A DNA stretch of 64,000 nucleotides from the NCBI GenBank assembly GCA_907163345.1, contig CAJQUN010000407.1:310001-374000 (forward strand), read 5' to 3'. Source of the DNA: Haberlea rhodopensis. Lineage: Eukaryota; Streptophyta; Magnoliopsida; Lamiales; Gesneriaceae. The notes below the pieces were generated by a model. That model was not told where the DNA came from. It did no database searches and saw only the letters and a program-made list of their open reading frames with translations. Below, one piece after another: positions 34,246 to 47,010 of the stretch (its first letter is position 1; the number at the start of each line of letters is the position of its first letter). The translations under genes and the position numbers were made by a program.

Positions 34246-36337
34246 TGTAAGACCCCTTTATCTAATCAACAATATAAGGTGCAATTAAGAGAACTAAACA
34301 TTCATAAATCAGAGTATTAGGCCGTGTTGATATCCTGAGCTTATAGAGATTACAGTACCAAAAGAATTTCAAAAGAGATTAGTTACTTTTCTTAGTAACA
34401 GCGTGTAAGACTATAGTTCTACTACACTCCTTATAGAAACTATACAAAATGAAACTCTGTTCTGCTAATCCTGTAGCACTCCTTAAAGCTCAACGTATCA
34501 ACCCCGACCCTTGTTCTCTGTATTAAATGCACCTACAAAGACAACCTCCAACACATGAGCACATCATAATTCATATTCAACATAATATGAATGTAAAGCA
34601 TAATGCATAATCATAGATATAAAATACTTCATATATTTCCAATGCATTTAAAACGCCCATTAGTTGTCCCTATACCATAACTCATAATCAAATCATTATA
34701 TGAAATTATGGCTTCTTTAAATAAATGTCATGACATAACTTCTCTTCTTAAATCTTAAATCTTTCTTAGTCAGTTTATCATCAGTGTATTTTAATGCCCC
34801 TCGCTTCGTAATTTTCTTAACAAGCGGTATCTCTTCCTCGCTTCGTATGGCATACCTTGCCTCCATGTGCAAGCGAGCCTCCCCCCTCCCGCTCCACATT
34901 TTTAGCGGTATAAGCGGTAAGCATTAAAATCATCACAGTGATAACCCTGACTCGTGGAATACACACTCTTTATTCCACAACATACATATGCAACAACAAT
35001 GCATAACAATATGTATCATACTCATAATGCACAACTTTGCATCTAACATGTGTCAAATAGACAAACATAAAATACATGTTACCGTTGGGATGCCCGTACG
35101 TCGCTTACGTACCTTTCCAAAATATGGTGTATTGGAGAACTCTATCCCCTGCGTTGTGTAGCTATCTGTGAAGGCTCTACACCAGTGTACAACACAATAT
35201 TAGATGCCAATTTATAGACCAACATAAAAAATCAAACAAAAAAACTTCATTTTCCTTTGTTCTGCATCTGGCGATCGATCGCTACTCCGAGGCGATCGAT
35301 CGCCAGACTTCACTGGCTTGAGGCGATCGATCGCCTGCCTTTGGTTTTGGCCACTGGCCTTCGGCGATCGATCGCTGCCTTTGTAGCGATCGATCGCCAC
35401 ATACTCTGTGCGCGATTTTCCAGATTTCTCGAACACTCATAATCATACCATCAAATCCAGCATATATGACACACAACATACTTGAACAAATATGCTAGGA
35501 GTTATAGGTACTACCATGAATGTATTCATATCAAAGTTATACCCAACCTTAAACCCACATGGATGAAAATCGCCTAACCAAATCAGTACTCACCCAAGTT
35601 CTTCTGAAAACAGGGTATCATTTTCCTTACCCAGATTTTCGAACACATACTTCAAATCAATAAATCTACCACATAACACATATAACATGCTCAAGTAAAC
35701 ATGCTAGGAACTTCACAAAAACACCATAAATGTACTTGAATCGATGGTTTATCAAAACTTAAGCTAGCATGCCTTTTTACACCAACTAAAAGCATGAACT
35801 TAACAAAACTTAAACCAAATAGAACATGGTTTCTCACCCTCTTTTGCTCCGATTTTTGGCATGTTTCTTGCAAAGAAATTTGAAGTTTCTTCCTTCCTAC
35901 CTGCTAAGCTGAAGGTGGACGATTTTTGGGCGAAAATGGGGCGAGATTCTGAGATGGGAGGGTGAAGTGGGAGAGTGGGTAAGAAGCATGTGCAATCAGC
36001 AGGTAGGGTATGGGTCAAGGGTGGTGGTTGGGTGTTGGGTGGTGTGATCTGTTATGTTTTGGTCCCGGTATTTAGCACGATGTATTAAAATATCCTCACA
36101 TGATATTTTTAGTATTTAAACAATAAAATACTTCAATTTCCAAATAAACATGCTTCACCAAAATAATTAACACCCACCCCAAATAATCATGCCCCAACCC
36201 AAATTCCCAACATACTTCACATACACCCTGAAATAAATTTCCCCAATATAATTAATTCAACACAAAGAATTAATACCATAATCTTCATAACATGATTAAT
36301 GTTTAAAATAACACATAATCATTTCGGGGATATCACA
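34246..36337 (-). mobile_element. A2 5' LTR
   Basis: 2092 bp, plus-strand ends TGTAAGACC and GATATCACA. Palindrome cluster at 35270-35400, GTACGT/ACGTAC hairpin at about 35097-35113, GCG/CGC hairpin chain at about 34795-34925. A predicted 5' splice site (AAAG|GTACGT, minus strand) lies at 35112. Confidence 0.95.
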
Positions 36338-36342
36338 GAAAT

Positions 36343-39300
36343 AAACAGGAGGGAACAAGTGTGACAACTGTGGAGGATTTCATTTGACACGTGACTGCCG
36401 AGGCTGTTACGTTTGTGGCAGGGTGGGCCACCTGGTTCGGGTTTGCCCCAATCGGGTGGGTCGGGCAGACTCTGGGCCGAATAGGCCAAGATTTGACGCT
36501 AGGACGGCACCACCAAGACAGCAGTTTGCACCTTGACCACAGAGAGGTCAGGCGGCAGGACCGCCGCAGGGTCAAGTATATGCATTGACGCGAGAGCAGG
36601 CAGAGGCAGCTCCGGAGGAGGTGATTGCTGGTACGTGCCACTTACTTACGTACCCTGCATTTATTTTAGTAGATACAAGTGCTTCTCATTCATTTGTATC
36701 TTCTGCTTTTGTGGAGAGACACCACTTGTGTTCGTCTCTGTTGACCACGCCTCTTATGGTCTCGACACCCACGGGAAATCATGTGATTGCAGATCGGCTA
36801 CTATCTGATTGCCTCATTTATTTTGAGGGCAATGATCTGAGGACTGATCTGATTTTGTTGGATATGGCAGATTTTGGACTGCATTGTCGGTATTGATGTG
36901 TTGAGCAGATACCAGGCCGTGGTTGATTGGCGACAGAGGATGGTACGTTTTCTGTCTGATCAGGGGTTTCAATGGACCTTCTATGGGGACGGCTCTCGTC
37001 CAAGGATTCCATTGATTTCGGCAGTTAAGATGTCGCGGTTGTTAGAACGTGGTCACTCATGCTATCTTATTTATGCTGTGGACGTATCAGAGAAAAGGAA
37101 GAGTTGAGGATCGAGGATATACCAGTAGTTACGGAATTCACCGATGTGTTTCCGGATGAGATCCAGGATTTCCGCCTATCAGAGATCTGGAGTTTGCGAT
37201 TGAGTTACTGCCAGGGACATCTGCTAGTTCCCGTGACCCTTATAGGATGGCACCGGCAGAGCTGAGGGAGCTGAAAGTGCAGTTGCAGGAGCTCCTCGAC
37301 AAAGGATACATTCACCCTAGTGTATCACCATGGGGTGCAGCAGTCTTGTTTGTAAAGAAAAAAGATGGTTCGATGCGCCTGTGCATCGATTACCGTCAAT
37401 TGAATAAAGTGACGATTAAGAACAAGTACCCCCTTCCGAGGATTGATGACTTATTCGATCAGCTTCATGGCACAGAGCTTTACTCGAAGATTGACTTGAG
37501 GTCAGGCTATCACCAGATACGAGTTAGAGCTGATGACATTCAAAAGACAGCCTTTCAAACTCGGTATGGGCATTATGAGTTCTTAGTGATGACATTCGGG
37601 GTGACGAATGCCCCTGCAGTATTTATGAGCTTGATGAACATAATATTTCATAGGTATCTGGATCAGTTCGTCATTGTGTTTATTGACGACATCTTGTTTT
37701 ATTCAAGAAGTAAAGAGGAGCATGCCAATCATTTGAGGACGGTACTTCAGATCCTCAGAGATCATCAATTGTACGCCAAGCTCAGCAAGTGTGAGTTCTG
37801 GCTGAGCATTGTAGCGTTCTTGGGTCATATTATCTCTCGAGAGGGGATATCAGTAGATCCCAGGAAGATAGAGACAGTTATGGATTGGCCTGCGCCAACT
37901 TCAGTCACTGAGATCCGAAGTTTCCTTGGTTTGGCTGGGTATTATCGATGCTTTGTCGAAGGGTTTTCAAAGATCGCCAAGCCATTGACGCAGCTAACTC
38001 AGAAGGGAGTTCCATTATGTTGGTCGGAAGCTTGTGAGCAGAGCTTCCAGGAATTGAAGCATAGATTGACTTCAGCGCCAGTATTGGTGATTCCCAGGGA
38101 GAACAAGGGGTTCGCTCTCTATACTGATGCATCGCTTCAGGGTTTAGGATGTGTGCTTATGCAGGATAAACACGTTGTGGCTTATGCTTCAAGACAATTG
38201 AAGCCACACGAGACAAGGTACCCAGTCCATGATTTGGAGCTAGCAGCTATAGTGTTTGCCTTGAAGATATGGCACACTACTTATACGGTACCTCATTCAC
38301 CATCTTCACTGATCACAAGAGCCTGAAGTTCTTGTTTACGCAGGCTGAGTTGAATATGAGACAGAGGAGATGGATGGACCTACTGAAAGATTATGACTGT
38401 GAAATCGAATACCATCCGGGAAGAGCAAATTTGACAGCCGACGCTTTGAGTCAGAAGGTGAAGAGCACGGCAAAGGATGCCATGTGTCTATCAGCTATGA
38501 TGGGCTCCTACTGCCAGTTGGGTTTTGATTATGATGTGTCTACTTCACTGGTACAGGCATTGACCTTATTAGCTGAGCCGGTTATTTATGATCACATCCA
38601 AAAGGCTCAGGAGACTGATGAGGAAGTTCAGAGATGGTTGTCAGTGGTTCGTCTGGGTCAGTCGTCGAAGTTCAGGATGGTTGAGGATGGTTCCTTGAGG
38701 TTAGGTGATCGATGGGTGGTTCCGAATACGCCTGAGTTGAGTCAGGAAATATTACAGCGAGCTCATTGCAGCAGGATGAGTATTCACCCGGGCGGAAAGA
38801 AAATGTATAAGGACTTATGCAGCCATTTTTGGTGGAGACAAATGGAACAAGATGTCACCACATTCGTCAAGAGATGTCTGATTTGTCAGCAAGTGAAGGC
38901 CGAGAGGCAGAGGCCTGGTGGTGAGCTTAGAAGTTTGGAGATACCAGAATGGAAGTGGGAGCACGTATCTATGGACTTCGTGACCCACTTACCGAGGACT
39001 GTTTTGGGTTTTGATGCTATCTGGGTAGTCGTGGACAGATTGACTAAAGTGGCTCACTTCATTCCATACTGTATGACATTCACGTACTTGAGGATGTCTC
39101 AGTTATATGTCAGAGATGTGGTGAGACTGCATGGGATCCCTGTGTCGATTGTGTCTGATCGAGATCCGCGGTTTACATATCACTTCTGGGAAGGTCTTCA
39201 GTCAGCCCTGGGTACAGAATTAAGGTTGAGCACATCATACCATCCCCAAACGGACGGACAGACCGAGCGTACCATACAGACGCTCGAAGATATGTTACGG

Positions 39301-40074
39301 ACTTGTGTGTTGGAGTTCGATACTTCTTGGCAGGACTCAGTAGCCTTAGTGGAGTTTTCGTATAACAACAGCTACCAGGCAAGTATACAGATGGCTTCTT
39401 TTGAGGCCCTCTATGGTAGACGTTGTAGGTCGCCTTTATGTTTGGACGACGTGGATCGTAAATCGGTCGGAGGACCAGAGTTGGTCCAAGAAATGGAAGA
39501 AAAGGTAAAGGTGATCAAAAGGAAAATGAAAGTAGCTCAGGACAGACAGACAACGTATGCTAATCAACGGCATCGGCAGTTAGAGTTTCAGTTGGGCGAT
39601 AGAGTTTTTTTGAAGATCTCACCTTTCAGAGGTGTAGTACGTTTTGGGATGCGGGGGAAGTTATCCCCAAGATATGTTGGGCCGTACGAGATCTTACAGC
39701 GTATTGGTACTCTGGCATACCAATTGGCTTTACCGCCCTCTCTGTCCGGCATACACGATGTGTTTCATGTGTCTATGTTGCGGAAGTACGAGCCAGATCC
39801 ATCTCATGTGTTGCAACCTTATGAGCTTCAGATAGAGTCCGATGTTTCCTATGTGGAGCGGTCTATCAGGATTCTGGATCGAGAAAATCGCAGACTACGA
39901 AACAAAGTTATTTCTATGGTCAAGGTTCAGTGGGATCGTAGGGGTGTCGAGGAGGCCACGTGGGAGACGGAGCGACACATGGTGCAGCAGTATCCAAACT
40001 GTTTTCTGGTATGTGATTTATGTTTTGTTTCGTTTTGGAAAGTGCATGCTGATTTCGAGGGCGAAATCTTATAA
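36343..40074 (+). pseudogene. gag-pol: A1 gag-pol, remainder
   Basis: Resumes gag after A2: two zinc knuckles (CDNCGGFH and CYVCGRVGH, 36364-36450), protease with DTSASHSF at about 36671 (Gly of the usual DTG replaced by Ser), RT (37360-37850, FIDD at about 37680), RNase H, integrase (zinc domain about 38780-38890; MDFVTHL 38970, SDRD 39157, QTERT 39265, i.e. D,D35E), chromodomain (about 39837-39990). Frameshifts are seen near 36874 (one extra G), near 37097, between 37165 and 37250, and at about 38272 in RNase H (one base lost). The RNase H end to chromodomain stretch (38269-40074) is an open frame of about 600 codons. Not functional as it stands. Confidence 0.93.
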
Positions 40075-40086
40075 GTAGGGGAGTAT
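40066..40086 (+). other. A1 polypurine tract
   Basis: AAGTAGGGGAGTAT directly before the 3' LTR, preceded by GAGGGCGAAATC. The same arrangement occurs in B2, D1 and the E tail. Confidence 0.85.
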
Positions 40087-42246
40087 TGTGATATCCCCGA
40101 AATGATTATGTGATTTGAAACATTAATTATGTTATGAAGATTATGGTATTGATTCATTAGGTTGAATTAATTATATTGGGGAAATGCATTTCAGGGTGTA
40201 TGTGTTATATGTTGGGAATATGGGTTATGGCATGATTATTTGGGGTGAGTGTTATTTGTTTTGGTGAAGCATGTTTAAATGGAAATTGAAGTATTTTATT
40301 GATTAAATACTATAAAATATCATGTGAGGATATTTTAATACATCGTGCTAAATACCGGGACCAAAACATAACACATCACACCACCCAACACCCAACCACC
40401 CCCTACCAACCCATACCCATCTCAGCATTGCAGGCTGCCCATACCCCCCACTTGCCCTCTCATTTCACTCAACCTCCCTCATTCATTCTCTCCCCATGTT
40501 TCACCCAAAATTGGTCCAGCATACCAGCTGCTTGTAGGAGGAGAGATTTGATGATTTATTGATCAAAATCTTGCAAGAAAAGAGGAGCAAAGGAGGGTGA
40601 GAAACCATGTCCTGTTTTGGGTTTAAAGTTTGTTTAAGTTCATGTTTTTATTGGTGTGAAAATGGCATGCTAGCTTAGGTTTTATTTAAACCTTCGATTC
40701 AAGTACATTCATGGTGTTTTTATGAAGTTCCTAGCATGTTTACTTGAGCATGTTATATGTGTTATGTGGTGGATTTGTTGGTATGAAAAGTGTTGCTCGA
40801 AAATTCTGGAAAAAAATATGATACCTTGTTTTCAGAAGAACTTGGGTGAGTACTGATGTAAATGGGCGATTTTGATGCATGCGGGTTTAAGTTTGGTAGA
40901 AATTCGATTTGAATATACTCATGGCAGTATATTGTAGCTCTTAGCATGTTTGTTTAAGCATGTGGTATGTCTTATATTCTATAATTGTTGGTATGAAAAT
41001 GAGTGTTCGGGAATCTGGAAAAATCGCGCACAGAGCATGTCGCGATCGATCGCTACAAACGCAGCGATCGATCGCCGAAGGCCAGTAGCCAAAATCAAAG
41101 GCAGGCGATCGATCGCAATAAATGGCACGATCGATCGCCTCGAGCCAGTGAAGGCTGGCGATCGGTCGCCTCGATGTAGCGATCGATCGCCAGATGCTGA
41201 ATAGTGGAAAATGATGTTTTTGTTGGAATTTTTGTTTTTGGTCTATAAATTGACATCTAATATTGTGTTGTACACTGGTGTAGAGCCTTCACAGATAGCT
41301 ACACAACGCAGGGGATAGAGTCCTGCAACACACCATATTTTGGAAAGGTACGTAAGCGACGTACGGGCATCCCAACGGTAACATGTATTATATATTCATT
41401 ATTAGACATATGATAGATGCAAAGTTGTATATTATGAGTATGATACATGTTGTTATGCATTGTTTTTGCATATGTATGTTGTGGAATAAATGGTGTGTAT
41501 TCCACGAGTCAGGTTATCACAGTGACGATTTTAATGCTTACCGCTTATACCGCTAAAAATGTGGAGCGGGAGGGGGGAGGCTCGCTTGCACATGGAGGCG
41601 AGATTTACCATACGAAGCGAGGATAGAAATACCGCTTGTATGAAGAAGCGAGGGAGGGGAGTTCCGCTTGTTCTAAAGTTATGAAGTGAGGGGCCTTAAA
41701 ATACACTGATGATAAACTGACTAAGGATTGAAGTAAAGATTTAAGAAGTAAAGATATGTCATGACATTTATTTAAAGAAGCCATAATATCATGTATTGAT
41801 TTTATATGAGTTATGGTACATGGACAACCAAAATGGGCGTTTTAAATGAACTGGAAATTCAGGAAGTATCATATGCCTATGATTTATGCATTTATGCTTT
41901 ATATTCATATTATGATCGATATGAACTATGATGTGCTCATGTGTTGGGGGTTGTCTTTGTAGGTGCTTTTGACGATGAGAACCAGGGTCGGGGTTGATAC
42001 TATGAGCTGTAAGGAGTGCTACAGGATTAGCAGAACAGAAATTTCTCTTTGTATAGTTTCTACAAATTGTAGAGTAAAGCTATACTGTAGTACCTTTTGT
42101 TAGGAATATGTATAATTCCTTTTTGAACTTTTGGTACTGTAATCTCTTAAGCTCGGGGTTATCAACACGGCCTAATACTCTGATTTATATATGATTAGTT
42201 CTCTTAATTGCACCTTAGTATCTTGTTTTGATAATGGGGTCTTACA
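40087..42246 (+). mobile_element. A1 3' LTR
   Basis: 2160 bp, nearly identical to the 5' LTR. Palindrome cluster at 41040-41192. The 5' splice-site-like sequence is AAAG|GTACGTAAGC here, the family consensus, whereas the 5' LTR has GTACGCAAGC. Confidence 0.95.
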
Positions 42247-43074
42247 ATGCGTGAGAATGAAATGCCGCTATTGTAGAGCGAGCAATGAAATAGAACTATG
42301 AAACCATAAGTGAGATATATGGAAAATCTGTAATCATTGTTTAATGATTTGGTATTATTGATTATGATATCAATATATGGCAAATGGATTTGTTAATCAA
42401 TGTAATGATTAACTGGCATTTGAGAATTTGATGGTTTCAGTTATTTTGAGAACAGGGACAGTACAGAGAATCCCGGATGAGGATGATACCATCCAGGGAG
42501 CATCTTTTATATTTCATAGCATTTACATTTTTGTAAATTATGAATTGTATTATTGTGATTATTGGATTTGGGATATTGGTATGCTCACCCCGTGTGGGGT
42601 TGTCTCTGTTGGGGCAGGTGATTAGGTACATCGATGGCTTTGGAGTTGAGCTCGAGCTATGGAATGGAGGTGCTTCCAGGGATCGAAGTACCAGTGACGG
42701 TATTGAGCATGATACTTTATACATTGGATACACATATACTTATTTGATGCTCACATGTGAGCAGTATCATGTATATATGGGTTGTATAAAGAAGGCAAGT
42801 GCCTTTCTCTTTTCATTTATGTGTTGCATGCAATTATTTATGAATTGCAAAATGAATTGAGAGCATGTTAGTGTATGTATAAATGTGCATGTTATGTTTA
42901 TGGATTATGTTTAGGGAAAGTTTAGACATTATGCGAATAATGTAAAGAAATTGTATATATGGTATTTCATGCTAGGGTTGCATGTAATCTCTTTCCCTCT
43001 GATAACATGATTGTATTCACTAATGGCAAGGGTTAATACACTAATAATGGGTTAAGGGCACGGGGGTCCTTACA
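42247..43074 (+). mobile_element. C1 3' LTR, right part
   Basis: After the five duplicated bases ATGCG the C LTR continues as in 9515-10336 and ends GGTCCTTACA. CTTGT follows, the right copy of the C1 target duplication. Confidence 0.95.
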
Positions 43075-43299
43075 CTTGTCAAGATCCTCCTACTAATACA
43101 CGGAGAGGACCCCCTCATTCGACTGATTTTCTTTGATCGTACTATCTCGACTCCTGACCTCTATTCTGTCCTTCTGAAGTAGATCTTCTATTTCCCCCTT
43201 ATTTTCGTTCTTTTAGGTACGTCCTTTTTCTTAGCAAAAAAAATAATTATTTATTCTGATGTCTCACCTTCATAAATTGTTTCCTTCTCCATTGACCGA

Positions 43300-43700
43300 A
43301 GAGGCCCTGCCCCTGGTATGAGTTGTACGCCCCTTCTCTCGAGGCCTCGGATGAACCTCATCTACATGAGCTTACCAAAGCTTCTCCTGATGATGACTTC
43401 CTCATTTCTTCCGAGGACGATCGCCCCAACCGACCTCATGAGGGGTACTATACCTTTTATCGGGAGCATTGGAAGGGGGTCTCTGCTTTCCTATTCCTAA
43501 GTGGTTTCGTAACTATTATCAACTGAAATTAAGCCAATTCTCCCCCAATTTCTTTAGGTTAGTATGTAACTTAGTTATCATCTTCCGATCCCAAGGCCTT
43601 CACCTAGATTGTTCCTCCCTCTCTCACTATGTCAGTCAAAAGGTCCCAAGAGGGGCCTTGGTATCTCTAAAGCCGAGCTGATTGTCAATTCATTGGTGGT
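43300..43700 (+). pseudogene. Gypsy-type transposon-domain protein remnant
   Basis: Two overlapping frames, shifted near 43475, together resemble the plant 'putative gypsy type transposon' domain (PF04195-like): an acidic lead-in, HEGYYTFYREHW, then GLCFPIPKWFRNYYQL, SQFSPNFFRLV and FRSQGLHLDCSSLSHY. This domain is common in the gag region of Tat/Ogre-lineage elements. The match is by memory of the family pattern and should be checked by profile search. It belongs to the sequence into which C1 inserted. Confidence 0.55.
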
Positions 43701-44099
43701 TAACCCACCTCTAACAAGTACTGAAAGCATCACTTCTTTTTTGTTAAGCCCACTCAGCGTTGGAATATTTGCACTGAGTGGCATGAGTTCCTTCCTACTT
43801 TACCCGAACCTCCAAAAATTTTCAAAAAGAGCCAAATATATACTGAAGTGATGCTGGTGTTATGAGGTCGGCTTTATAATTAGTCCTAATTGTTAACCGT
43901 GGACCTCTTAGCACATTATGGGTTGAGCCTAGCCGATGCGGTCCTCAGAGGAAGAGCTGGTATATACAATACATTTTTCTTGTATCCCAATTGTATTATA
44001 TTTAGTTAATTGACCTGGTTTTTGTGTAGTGGAGAGAGTCATGATCTCCTATATCGTCAAAGTTAGCCAGAAGAGAAAGTTGCAAGCCAGCTCAGCCAA

Positions 44100-44642
44100 G
44101 GTATAGGTTGGTGAGGCCAAAGGTTCCTTGGGAACTCCCAAAGTCCCCCTGTCTCGGAGGAGAAAGACGGTTCCTGAGGGCTCCATGGCAGAAGTCCTAG
44201 TGGTGGAAGCCGACCCTCTTCGGGAGGTTCCCCCATGGGTCGAGAAGCAAGTGGCCGAGAAGACTACTGATACCTCTCGAGACCAGGTGGAGAGGAATAG
44301 GGACGATCGAAGGAAGAGGAGGAGAGATCCAAGATGCAAGCCGAGTCACGGGGTCTTCGATATGAGATGAGCTTGGCCAAGGCAGAATCTGAATCTGCCA
44401 AGCAGGCCGTAGAGGGGTCTCGAACTGAAGCTGAGGAGGCTAAAAAGCATAAGCTTTGTGTCGAGGCTACTGAGGAGGAGAAGATGGGGTTGGAGATTGG
44501 CGAGAAGCTCATTACCTACCTTGAGATAGGTTTTAATGGATGTCAGGATCAATTCCAAGCCCAAGGTTTTCCTCACCAGGGGACATCTACCGCTTTTCTT
44601 GACCTAGAAAAGGTCCTATATAATATTCCTCCTGGTGTATAG
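44100..44642 (+). pseudogene. C-terminal coiled-coil part of the same remnant
   Basis: A charged stretch with Ala/Glu/Lys-rich heptad-like text (SLAKAESESAKQAVEGSRTE) followed by GFNGCQDQFQAQGFP and FLDLEKVLYNIPPGV. Plant proteins with the gypsy-type transposon domain often have this order: coiled coil, then a GF..C..Q block. Upstream parts are out of frame. Function in the element is unknown. Confidence 0.45.
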
Positions 44643-44799
44643 TTTTTATCTTTGTATTTTGTATTGGTACTGAGCTTTGTAGGACAGTATTAAAGAGAAT
44701 TGTTCGTTTTGTATATGATTGTTTTTCATTTGATAAAGTAATAAGTATAAATAGGTCGGACTTTTATGAGCTCAACCATGTCTAAGTAAAAATAACCCT

Positions 44800-45125
44800 T
44801 GAAGGCCAAGTAAAATGAGATCGGACCAAAGCTGGATTAGCTCGGTCGAACGTAATAATTAACCTTGTAAAGCTAAAATAAAATGAGCTCTGTCTAATTT
44901 AACAATCAACCACGTAAAGGCTAAGTAAAATGAGATCGAAGCTGAGCTAAATGAGCTTGGTCTAATTTGATGATCAACCTCGTAAAGGCTAAATAAAAGG
45001 AGATCGGACCAAACCGGGTTTAGCTAGGTCATAATTAACCTTGTAAAGGCAAAATAAAATGAGCTCGGTATAATCGAGGCCGAAGTGAGCTCGTCGTAAA
45101 CGTAGCTCCTGAGTTCGGGTGAAAA
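44800..45125 (+). repeat. Diverged tandem repeat of about 60 bp
   Basis: Five copies of a block like GGCTAAGTAAAATGAGATCG occur at about 44815, 44872, 44920, 44988 and 45048. Such repeats are usual in 3' untranslated parts of Tat-lineage elements. Confidence 0.65.
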
Positions 45126-45609
45126 CCCTCATAGCCCGGCATGACTGTAGGGTCTTCCTACCTTAACATCATCTTATACACGTAATATGAACTAAACAAG
45201 CATTCATAACACCTTAGGGTTCCAGCTGTAGCTTTGAGCTAATAAGATTACAGGTCAAAATAAAATTTCAAAACTTAATTAATTACATTCTCAATAATGA
45301 ATGTTAAAGCTATAGATTTACACTACTCCTAGAGTAGAGACTATCCGAATCCTGTATCCTATATTCATCTTGCTCCTTTTAGTTCACTGACTCAACCCGA
45401 CCCTAGGCCCTTCAGTCCAAAAGTGTACCTACAGGAACAACCCATCATGAGCATGTACATAGTTACTTAACATCATAAGGCAATGGTATATAAATAAATG
45501 CATGAAAATAATTGGTAACATATACTTCCTGGTTAATCGCATTAACCCTCTTTGGTTGTCCCTGTTTCATAGCCATGCATATAATCATTAATTCTTGACA
45601 TGAATGATT

Positions 45610-46115
45610 AAAAACATCATCTTATAAATATCATCATCTTACAACATCATCATCATATAAGCATCATCATCTTATAAATATCATCATCTTATAACATCAT
45701 CATCATATAAACATCATCATCTTATAAATATCATTATCTTATAACATCATCATCATATAAACATCATCATCTTATAAATATCATCATCTTATGACATCAT
45801 CATCATATAAACATCATCATCTTATAGCATCATCATCTTATAGCATCATCATCTTATAAATATCATCATCTTATAACATCATCATCATATAAACATCATC
45901 ATCTTATAGCATCATCATCTTATAGCATCATCATCTTATAAATATCATCATCTTATAACATCATCATCATATAAACATCATCATCTTATAGCATCATCAT
46001 CTTATAGCATCATCATCTTATAAATATCATCATCTTATAACATCATCATCATATAAGCATCATCATCTTATAGCATCATCATCTTATAGTATCATCATCT
46101 TATAAATATCATAAC
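45610..46115 (-). repeat. ATC-rich short tandem repeats in D1 LTR
   Basis: About 500 bases of CATCATCATCTTATA-type units in a higher-order pattern (CATCATCATATAAA, then CATCATCTTATAGC, then AATATCATCATCTTATAA). It enlarges this LTR compared with the other families. Confidence 0.9.
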
Positions 46116-46210
46116 AAAATATAACAGTAAATGTACGAAATCTTAATTAAGTAAACTTGCTGGTTATTCGTCAACTTCTTTTTGTTGACCCTGATTCACA
46201 TTCGTGCATA

Positions 46211-46385
46211 TGGGCATCTTACCCCGTCGTATGGCATCTTACCATATCATAACATCGTGTGGCATCTTACCACGTGGGCATCTTACCCTATCGTATGGCA
46301 TCTTACCATATCATAACATCGTGTGACATCTTACCACGTGGGCATCTTACCCAATCGTATGGTCTCTTACCATATCATAACATCG
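46211..46385 (-). repeat. Hairpin chain with constant loop CATCTTA (D1)
   Basis: Successive stems enclose the same 7-base loop CATCTTA: TGGG/CCC (46211), TATGG/CCATA (46230), GTGG/CCAC (46259), GGG/CCC (about 46276), TATGG/CCATA (about 46294), then a second round. The loop is constant while the stems change and still pair. Confidence 0.85.
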
Positions 46386-46795
46386 TATCATTATATAGAC
46401 ATCATATAAACATCATCGTTACTTATCATAATCATCCTCATAGACATCATATCCTCTTCACTCATCATAAACATCATCATCATAAACTTACTTATCATAA
46501 TCATCATCACAAACATCATATCCTCTTCACTCATCATAAACATCATCATCATCAACATCTTAAATACTTATACGATTATTGCATAGTCATAGTGTAAGAA
46601 TATGTTACCATCCGATGCCCGTACGCGTCTTACGTACCTTAATTCCCAAAGGTAGAGAAGTTGGAGAACTTTATCTCCTTGACGTTGTGGGTACCTGGGA
46701 TGGTTCTACACAACCATACAAATCGATAATAGAAGCTAATTATAGTGCCATATCCAAAAATCCCACAAAAACATCAAAAACACATAATTATGTGT

Positions 46796-47010
46796 CTCGC
46801 GATCGATCGCTGGGTTGTCCCGATCGATGGCGAGATCACACTGCCCGTTGTTGAAATTTTGAGTCTTTGGCGATCGATCGCAACTTTTGGCGCGATCGAT
46901 CGCCAGCTCGCCGATCGATTGTCCAAAGGTGGCAATCGATCGCCAAATGCTACTGGCGCGCACTGGTGGCTCGCGATCGATCGCCAAGAACGGGCGATCG
47001 ATCGCCGAGT
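46796..47010 (-). repeat. CGATCGATCG palindrome cluster (D1 LTR)
   Basis: Five intact cores and three altered ones (for example CGATCGATGG, CGATCGATTG, CAATCGATCG). Confidence 0.9.

Larger units (their letters stand above)
19153..36337 (-). mobile_element. Element A2 (family A), interrupted by B1
   Basis: A minus-strand family A element with LTRs at 19153-19215 plus 27974-30006 (3' LTR, 2096 bp) and 34246-36337 (5' LTR, 2092 bp). It sits in the gag of A1 with target duplication GAAAT. Element length without B1 is about 8.4 kb. The two LTRs are very similar, so it is young, yet its gag-pol is damaged. Confidence 0.95.

Noticed and set aside
44049..44339. Minus-strand frame opposite the coiled-coil remnant
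   Set aside because: Low-complexity Ser/Arg-rich shadow of the plus-strand text.
45610..46115. ATC-rich array as a gene with a His/Ile repeat
   Set aside because: Pure short tandem repeat with stops in the surroundings, inside an LTR.
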